From: Synoicihabitans lomoniglobus
Lineage (GTDB): Bacteria; Verrucomicrobiota; Verrucomicrobiia; Opitutales; Opitutaceae
Direction: 5' to 3'
Assembly: GCF_029023725.1 (NCBI RefSeq)
Contig: NZ_CP119075.1
Span: forward strand, 2,661,501 to 2,725,500
DNA length: 64,000 bases
The position numbers and the translations under genes were made by a program. Under the pieces are notes generated by a model. The model searched no databases. It saw only the letters and a list, made by a program, of their open reading frames with translations, and had not been told where the DNA came from. This document shows, in pieces, positions 59,756 through 64,000 of the stretch (position 1 is its first letter; each line of letters begins with the position of its first letter).

Positions 59756-60529
59756 ATGCCTTCCGTCCCTCGCGTCGTCATCGTCCTCGGTCCGTATCGC
59801 TCAGGCACGTCGCTCACCGCCCGAATAATCTCTGATCTAGGTGCCGACTTCGGCCCAGCGGAAGGACTCATTCCCGCCGACGAACGTAACCCTTCCGGTT
59901 ATCTGGAACGCGATGTCGTCAACGACGCAAATCGCGATTTCATCGCTTCCACCAACGGCACCTTGGAAAACCCCGGCGACCCCGGAAATCTACTCGCCCA
60001 CGGCGATCGCTCCCACCTGCTCGGGACCGACCTCGCATGGCTCCACGCCGCGCCTCTCGCCGGCATCAAGGATCCCCGTATGTGCGCCACCTTGGCCGCC
60101 TGGTTTGACGCCGGACTTCTCGCCCCCGCCACCACCCTCGTGGTCCACATCACCCGCGACCTCGAGAGCACCCTCCAAAGCGCTCTGAAACACGATCACG
60201 TGGCCGCCTACGCCGACCGGGACCCCACGCGCCTCCGAGCCATGATCGAGCGCTACGCCGCCGCAGCCCTTTGGCAACTCAAACGATTCCCCGCTCCCCG
60301 TATAGATATCGCCTACGAGGACTTGCTCGCCCAGCCCGTGGAAAGCACCACCCGCCTCGCACACTCCCTCGGCGTCACCTGCCCTCTAATCATCCGCCGC
60401 GCCGCCGCCAACATAGGCCGAGACCGCGCACGCGCCTCCCTCCACATGCGCCGACGATTTATAGCTCTCCGCTTCCGCCTGGGAAACTGGAAAAGCGCTC
60501 TGCTCCGCCGCCGCCCTCCGTCCGCGTGA
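59756..60529 (+). CDS. Sulfotransferase family protein
   Basis: The 257-residue protein has VVIVLGPYRSGTSLTARIIS (7-26), the 5'-phosphosulfate loop that binds PAPS, then IKDPRMCATLAAWF and VVHITRDLESTLQSALKHD (about 128-147), the 3'-phosphate binding R...S motif. IDIAYEDLLAQPVESTTRLA (about 183-202) is the standard C-terminal element. It would put sulfate on a sugar of the glycan. A sulfated, fucosylated surface polymer is in line with marine Verrucomicrobiota. Its stop overlaps a GTG that opens a 45-codon frame (GTGA). Confidence 0.87.
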   Translation: MPSVPRVVIVLGPYRSGTSLTARIISDLGADFGPAEGLIPADERNPSGYLERDVVNDANRDFIASTNGTLENPGDPGNLLAHGDRSHLLGTDLAWLHAAPLAGIKDPRMCATLAAWFDAGLLAPATTLVVHITRDLESTLQSALKHDHVAAYADRDPTRLRAMIERYAAAALWQLKRFPAPRIDIAYEDLLAQPVESTTRLAHSLGVTCPLIIRRAAANIGRDRARASLHMRRRFIALRFRLGNWKSALLRRRPPSA

Positions 60530-60663
60530 GCCCCCTCCGCCATTGCCTCGGGGACCCGATCCGCCACCTGCACCAGGCCTGCTGTGGAGACGACCGCTCC
60601 GTCGTCGAGCACCTCCTCCCCTTGCTGCGCCAACCTGAGCACCACCGTGGGGCAACGCTGTGA
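60526..60663 (+). CDS. Short coupled open frame, 45 residues, unknown
   Basis: The frame starts with a GTG that overlaps the TGA of the sulfotransferase gene and ends in a TGA that overlaps the GTG of the next glycosyltransferase (both GTGA). It exactly fills the 130-base gap. The peptide reads MSPLRHCLGDPIRHLHQACC, then GDDRSVVEHLLPLLRQPEHH and RGATL: Cys- and His-rich, with no family I know. It may be a real small protein, the joined ends of a deleted gene, or a coupling spacer. Codon use is GC-rich as in its neighbours, unlike the 56-codon frame of the first region. Confidence 0.45.
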   Translation: MSPLRHCLGDPIRHLHQACCGDDRSVVEHLLPLLRQPEHHRGATL

Positions 60664-61592
60664 AAATCAGCGTCATCATTTGCACGCGCAACCCGCACCC
60701 GGGCCGACTCGCCCGGACGATGGACGGTCTGTCCTGCCAGTCGTTCGATGCGGCCGATTTCGAAGTCGTGATCGTCGACAATGGCTCCAGCCCCGCTCTC
60801 GCCGATGCCAGTTTGCCCGTTACCTCCCGCCACTTGGGCATTCGAGTAATATACGAACCCCGAGCCGGTCTGACGCCGGCGCGCCTTGCGGGCATATCCG
60901 CTGCCCGAAATTCCCTGCTCATCTTTGTCGACGACGACAATGTCTTAGCTCCGCAATATTTGGAGGTTGCGGCGAACGAATTCGCGGCGAACGAAAACCT
61001 CGTCGCCGCCGGTGGGCCGATTGAACCCGAATTTGAATCCACGCCCCCTTCATGGTTGCACGAATTCTACGATCTGCTCGCGTTGCGAGACGTCGGCCCG
61101 ACTAAACAAATTGTCCGAGGTGGAGCGGGCAAGGAATGGCCATCGATTGCTCCGGTGGGAGCAGGCCTGTGTATCCGACTGGCGGCGGCGAAAGAATACG
61201 CGGAATTGGTGAAAAATTCACCAACTCGCATCACCCTTGATCGACGCGCCGGGCAACTCACTTCCGGCGGAGACAACGACATGGTCTTCACCGCCATGCA
61301 TGGTGGAGGCGATATCGCCCATCTTCCCCAACTCCGCCTCACCCATCTCATTCCGTCAGGCCGCTTGCGGCCCGACTACCTCGGGCGACTCAATCGAGAT
61401 GTTCAACGATCCTGGGTGGCTGTTTTAAATATTCATGGGTTTTGCCCTTGGCCTTGGATTCCACGTTGGTCGGTTCCCATGCGCTCGGTTCGGCTCTGGG
61501 TAAGGACTCGCGCCTGGAAAAGCCCCGCACACTCTATTCGCTACCACGGGCTGGTGGGCCGCCTGCACGGTCAAGCTGATTTGCAACCATGA
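60660..61592 (+). CDS. Family 2 glycosyltransferase
   Basis: The 310-residue protein has a standard GT-A start KISVIICTRNPHPGRLARTM, DFEVVIVDNGSSPALAD, GLTPARLAGISAARNSLLIFVDDDNVLAP (about 72-100; acidic VDDDN binds metal) and GGPIEPEFES. SGGDNDMVFTAMHGGGDIAHLPQLRLTHLIP (about 202-232) is the later ED-type block of the WsaE/GT2 group, with GGDND. The start is GTG 60660, coupled to the 45-codon frame, and the stop overlaps the next ATG (ATGA). Sugar unknown. Confidence 0.88.
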   Translation: MKISVIICTRNPHPGRLARTMDGLSCQSFDAADFEVVIVDNGSSPALADASLPVTSRHLGIRVIYEPRAGLTPARLAGISAARNSLLIFVDDDNVLAPQYLEVAANEFAANENLVAAGGPIEPEFESTPPSWLHEFYDLLALRDVGPTKQIVRGGAGKEWPSIAPVGAGLCIRLAAAKEYAELVKNSPTRITLDRRAGQLTSGGDNDMVFTAMHGGGDIAHLPQLRLTHLIPSGRLRPDYLGRLNRDVQRSWVAVLNIHGFCPWPWIPRWSVPMRSVRLWVRTRAWKSPAHSIRYHGLVGRLHGQADLQP

Positions 61593-62815
61593 ATCAACTT
61601 CCCACAAACATGAGTCCACCCAACAGCCGACAGCTACCACGGTTGGTTTACATCGGCGAGGTGCCCATTCGCAATATCTCGGCAGGGCCTGCCCTGCTCT
61701 TCCGACTACTGGAGAGCTATCCCGCCGACAAACTATTGGTGTTGGAATCAGACCACAATAAAGCCGATCCAGCGACCGAACTCCCTCAAGTCCCGACCCA
61801 AAAATTCTCGCTACTCACAGACCGACTGTTGCGCAGCCGTCTCGCCCGATTGGCCAGTGTTTGGGTTTACCTCAACGCGGCAAGGCAAGGCCGAAAAACC
61901 GTTTCGAGATTGCAGGCCTTTGGCGCTGAGGCGATATTAAGCGTCACCCACGGTTACGGCGCACATGCCGCCGCAGCCGCTGCCAATGCAGCAGGGGTCC
62001 CCCTGCATCTACTGGCTCATGACGATTGGGCGGGAACGTTAAACCTACCGCTCAAGCTTCGTCCTCGGGCAGATCGCGAGTTCGGTCAGCTTTATCGGAA
62101 TGCGACCGCACGCATGCCGGTGTCGCCCGCCATGGAGGAATCCTACGCCCGCCAGTATAAGGCGCGAGGCACGATCATTTATCCGTCGCGAGCAAGGGAC
62201 TGCGTGAAGCTGGTTCGACCACGACTTCGCCGTCCGAACGCGGGAGAGTTTGTTTTCGCCTACGCTGGGTCGGCACCGTCGATCGGCCAACGTCGGACCC
62301 TGATTGATTTTGCCAATACCGTCGCGCCATTGGGGGTAAAACTCCGCGTCTATCAGGCACTATCGATGGAGAATCTTCGCCGGGAAGGTCTGCGTTCGGA
62401 TAATCTGGAAATCGCTGCGTTTCGCCCCGTGGCCGAACTGCACGAGGATCTCATCAACCGAGCCGACGCCATGTATCTGCCGATGAGTTTCGCCCCCGAA
62501 GACGAAGCCAATGTGCGACTGTGTTTCCCCAGTAAATTGGCCGACTACACCGTCGTCGGTCTACCAATTTTAGTGCGTTCTCCGATATTCGGAACGGCCA
62601 CCCGTTGGGCGAAAGAAAATCCCGGGGCCGCCCTGCTCGTCACCGATGATGACGCATCAACGCTCGTCAGCGCGGTCCGAACATTGGTGGAGGATCCAGA
62701 ACGAAGGGAGTCGCTGGCCCGCGCCGCCTTGGAGACGGGCGAAGCCATGTTTGGCCACGCGCAAGTCTCCAAGCTATTTCAAGCGCAATTGATCGCCGCT
62801 CGCGCCCATCGATGA
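61589..62815 (+). CDS. GT-B type glycosyltransferase
   Basis: The 408-residue protein has RLVYIGEVPIRNISAGPALLFRLLE at the start, EAILSVTHGYGAHAAAAAAN and LLAHDDWAGTLNL in the N-terminal domain, and EFVFAYAGSAPSIGQRRTL and CFPSKLADYTVVGLPILVRS in the donor domain (about 300-340). PSKLADY is typical of group 1 transferases. The E-x7-E pair is weak, so the exact GT family is uncertain. It is coupled to the preceding gene by ATGA and its stop overlaps the ATG of a 13-codon frame. Confidence 0.82.
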   Translation: MNQLPTNMSPPNSRQLPRLVYIGEVPIRNISAGPALLFRLLESYPADKLLVLESDHNKADPATELPQVPTQKFSLLTDRLLRSRLARLASVWVYLNAARQGRKTVSRLQAFGAEAILSVTHGYGAHAAAAAANAAGVPLHLLAHDDWAGTLNLPLKLRPRADREFGQLYRNATARMPVSPAMEESYARQYKARGTIIYPSRARDCVKLVRPRLRRPNAGEFVFAYAGSAPSIGQRRTLIDFANTVAPLGVKLRVYQALSMENLRREGLRSDNLEIAAFRPVAELHEDLINRADAMYLPMSFAPEDEANVRLCFPSKLADYTVVGLPILVRSPIFGTATRWAKENPGAALLVTDDDASTLVSAVRTLVEDPERRESLARAALETGEAMFGHAQVSKLFQAQLIAARAHR

Positions 62816-62853
62816 GCGACGCTCCTTCCATCACTCTTGTGAGAAAAAAATGA
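62812..62853 (+). other. 13-codon open frame bridging two glycosyltransferase genes
   Basis: ATG 62812 overlaps the TGA of the upstream gene and the frame (MSDAPSITLVRKK) ends in a TGA that overlaps the ATG of the next gene at 62850. Both junctions are ATGA. It fills the 34-base gap exactly. The peptide looks like the N-terminus of a glycan enzyme and may be all that is left of one, or serve as a bridge for ribosomes. Confidence 0.4.
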
Positions 62854-63788
62854 GCCTGTTTGGTCGTGCCCTGTATTTGGCCTATCATCGTCCATTGGGC
62901 GCTGTTCGCAGTTCCCTGCGCCAGGGGGGACCATGGGCGCAGCGGAGGACGGCTAGGGCTCGGACCGAAATGCAGGAGGCCATCGCAAAGCTTCCAACCG
63001 TCTCGTCGGCGGCAGGAACACCGCTTGAGGTGCATCTGCTCACAGGTCGAAACTTCGCTTATCAAAGCGCTTTTTGCCTCTACACACTTGCCCGCCACTG
63101 CCCCTGCCCGATCGCGGTGAATCTGTATGACGACGGAACATTGCACAGTGAGTCGATCGATTCATTGCAACGCATTTTCCCCGACCTCGTGCTCCACGCC
63201 CACCAAACACTGGTAGAACGCAGAAACGAGTTTTTACCTCGGGAGCAGTTCCCCGTCTTATGTGAACGCTGGGAAAATTATCCGCACATTCGAAAGATCA
63301 TCGATGTCCATCTCGCCCGGGTCGGCCCACGTTTGGTGCTCGACAGCGATTTGTTGTTTTGGCGGGAGCCCCGCTTTCTATTGGACTGGGCGCGATCATC
63401 AGGCCCTCCACTGCACGCTATCGATGCTCAGGAAAATTACGGCTATCCGCGTGGTCTCATGGAAGAACTCACGGGAGCTCCCATCGGGGACCGGGTGAAT
63501 GTTGGCGTCTGTGCCATCCGATCCGAACAGATTGATTGGGAATTCTTGGAATACGCGTCCCGCCGCATGACCGAACTACACGGCACCAACTACTACCTTG
63601 AACAAGCGTTGTTCGCTATGTTGGTGGCTCGAGAGGGTCCTGCGGCGATCGCCCCCGCGACGGACTATATCACCATGCCCTCGAGCAGAGAAATCGCCCA
63701 TCCCACTGCTGCGATGCATCACTACGTGGACCTGTCGCGCATTGCCTATCACCGACAAGCATGGCGACTCGCTTTGCAATCAACATGA
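62850..63788 (+). CDS. Putative glycosyltransferase, GT8-like or unknown GT-A
   Basis: The 312-residue protein has PLEVHLLTGRNFAYQSAFCLYTL (about 57-79) as the first strand region, NLYDDGTLHSESIDSLQRIF, then VGPRLVLDSDLLFWREP (about 153-169) with a DSD metal site, and NVGVCAIRSEQIDWEFLEYA (about 214-233) plus LEQALFAMLVAREG. This order matches GT-A enzymes of the GT8-like type, although overall similarity is low. It is coupled to the 13-codon frame by ATGA. Its stop overlaps an ATG as well (63785), so the pattern continues to the window edge. Confidence 0.72.
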   Translation: MSLFGRALYLAYHRPLGAVRSSLRQGGPWAQRRTARARTEMQEAIAKLPTVSSAAGTPLEVHLLTGRNFAYQSAFCLYTLARHCPCPIAVNLYDDGTLHSESIDSLQRIFPDLVLHAHQTLVERRNEFLPREQFPVLCERWENYPHIRKIIDVHLARVGPRLVLDSDLLFWREPRFLLDWARSSGPPLHAIDAQENYGYPRGLMEELTGAPIGDRVNVGVCAIRSEQIDWEFLEYASRRMTELHGTNYYLEQALFAMLVAREGPAAIAPATDYITMPSSREIAHPTAAMHHYVDLSRIAYHRQAWRLALQST

Positions 63789-63880
63789 CTATTTCGCACG
63801 CTCGTGGGTATGCTGATCCCCGCCGGTGTCAAACAACTCAGAAGCGCACGGTGTTATGCCTATTCCTGTTTCTCCTTTGA
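63785..63880 (+). other. 31-codon open frame overlapping the next gene start
   Basis: ATG 63785 overlaps the TGA of the preceding gene (ATGA). The frame reads MTISHARGYADPRRCQTTQK and ends CLFLFLL with a TGA at 63878-63880, inside the next gene. That TGA overlaps an in-frame TTG of the next gene, but ATG 63856 is the more likely start there. Probably chance or a bridge. Confidence 0.25.
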
Positions 63881-64000
63881 GTTCACTTCCGCCGGTAAAA
63901 ATTCGCGACCTTCCCCGGATTTTTATTAAAGAAGAGCTGGCCCGATATTTTAACGCGACTCCACCTGAGGACATCGTCCCGTGTGACTATGCTATTTGGC
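63856..64000 (+). CDS. Unknown protein, N-terminal part only
   Basis: The first 48 codons of a gene that runs off the window. It reads MPIPVSPLSSLPPVKIRDLP, then RIFIKEELARYFNATPPEDI and VPCDYAIW. No signal peptide and no motif I can assign. The DNA is less GC-rich than in the neighbouring genes. It continues the rightward glycan region, 67 bases after the GT8-like gene, and may be another transferase or a modifying enzyme. Confidence 0.6.
   Translation, partial: MPIPVSPLSSLPPVKIRDLPRIFIKEELARYFNATPPEDIVPCDYAIW

Overview
The window reads as one contiguous piece of a GC-rich chromosome from a free-living Gram-negative bacterium, most probably a member of the Verrucomicrobiota close to Opitutaceae. 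This rests on the mix of a PEP-CTERM protein, a DUF5069-type protein, a family B (Pol II-like) DNA polymerase, secreted GH29 fucosidase, Tat-exported molybdenum hydroxylase and Gfo/Idh/MocA proteins, and many GTAG-headed palindromic intergenic repeats. The lineage call is an inference from gene content; no rRNA is present to settle it.

Layout. (1) 1-12.3 kb: a first surface-glycan region. A phosphofructokinase-like protein and a nucleotidyltransferase point left. A Wzy/WaaL-type ligase with TPR tail, a polyprenyl-phosphate sugar transferase and a methyltransferase point right. Around them lie family 2, family 4 and GNT-I-like glycosyltransferases and two FkbM methyltransferases. The leftward set at 8.2-12.3 kb is a chain of genes joined by ATGA/GTGA overlaps. 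(2) 12.6-24.9 kb: a WYL regulator, alpha-L-fucosidase, nucleoside diphosphate kinase, a coupled three-gene photolyase operon, glycogen synthase and RNase R. (3) 24.9-34.4 kb: an accessory and repeat-rich stretch with REP-like elements, a 240-bp direct duplication, perfect palindromes with a shared core, a membrane-anchored Mrr-type nuclease, a Phd/PIN and a Phd/zeta toxin-antitoxin pair, and small orphan genes ending with TspO and a PEP-CTERM protein. (4) 34.5-52 kb: housekeeping and metabolism, including an IorAB-like molybdenum hydroxylase, a Gfo/Idh/MocA oxidoreductase, DNA polymerase II-like enzyme, ClpS with a partner, ProRS, XseB, Dxs, an acyltransferase, tRNA-Gly(CCC), RecR, YbaB and a DJ-1 protein. 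(5) 52.2-64 kb: a second glycan region, all rightward: asparagine synthase-like amidotransferase, Wzm/Wzt ABC exporter with a C-terminal carbohydrate-binding domain, alpha-1,2-fucosyltransferase, sulfotransferase, FkbM methyltransferase and several glycosyltransferases. It runs off the right edge.

How the parts may work together (inference). The two glycan regions supply the usual steps of surface polysaccharide assembly: activated sugar, lipid-linked start, chain extension, decoration by fucose, sulfate, methyl and amide groups, ABC export and ligation. The most unusual structural feature is that several gaps between glycan genes are filled by very short open frames (13 to 56 codons) whose start and stop codons overlap the stop and start of the flanking genes. 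They may be degraded genes or translational bridges. The intergenic DNA of the central region carries at least two separate families of short palindromic repeats, neither of which has its mobilising enzyme in this window.
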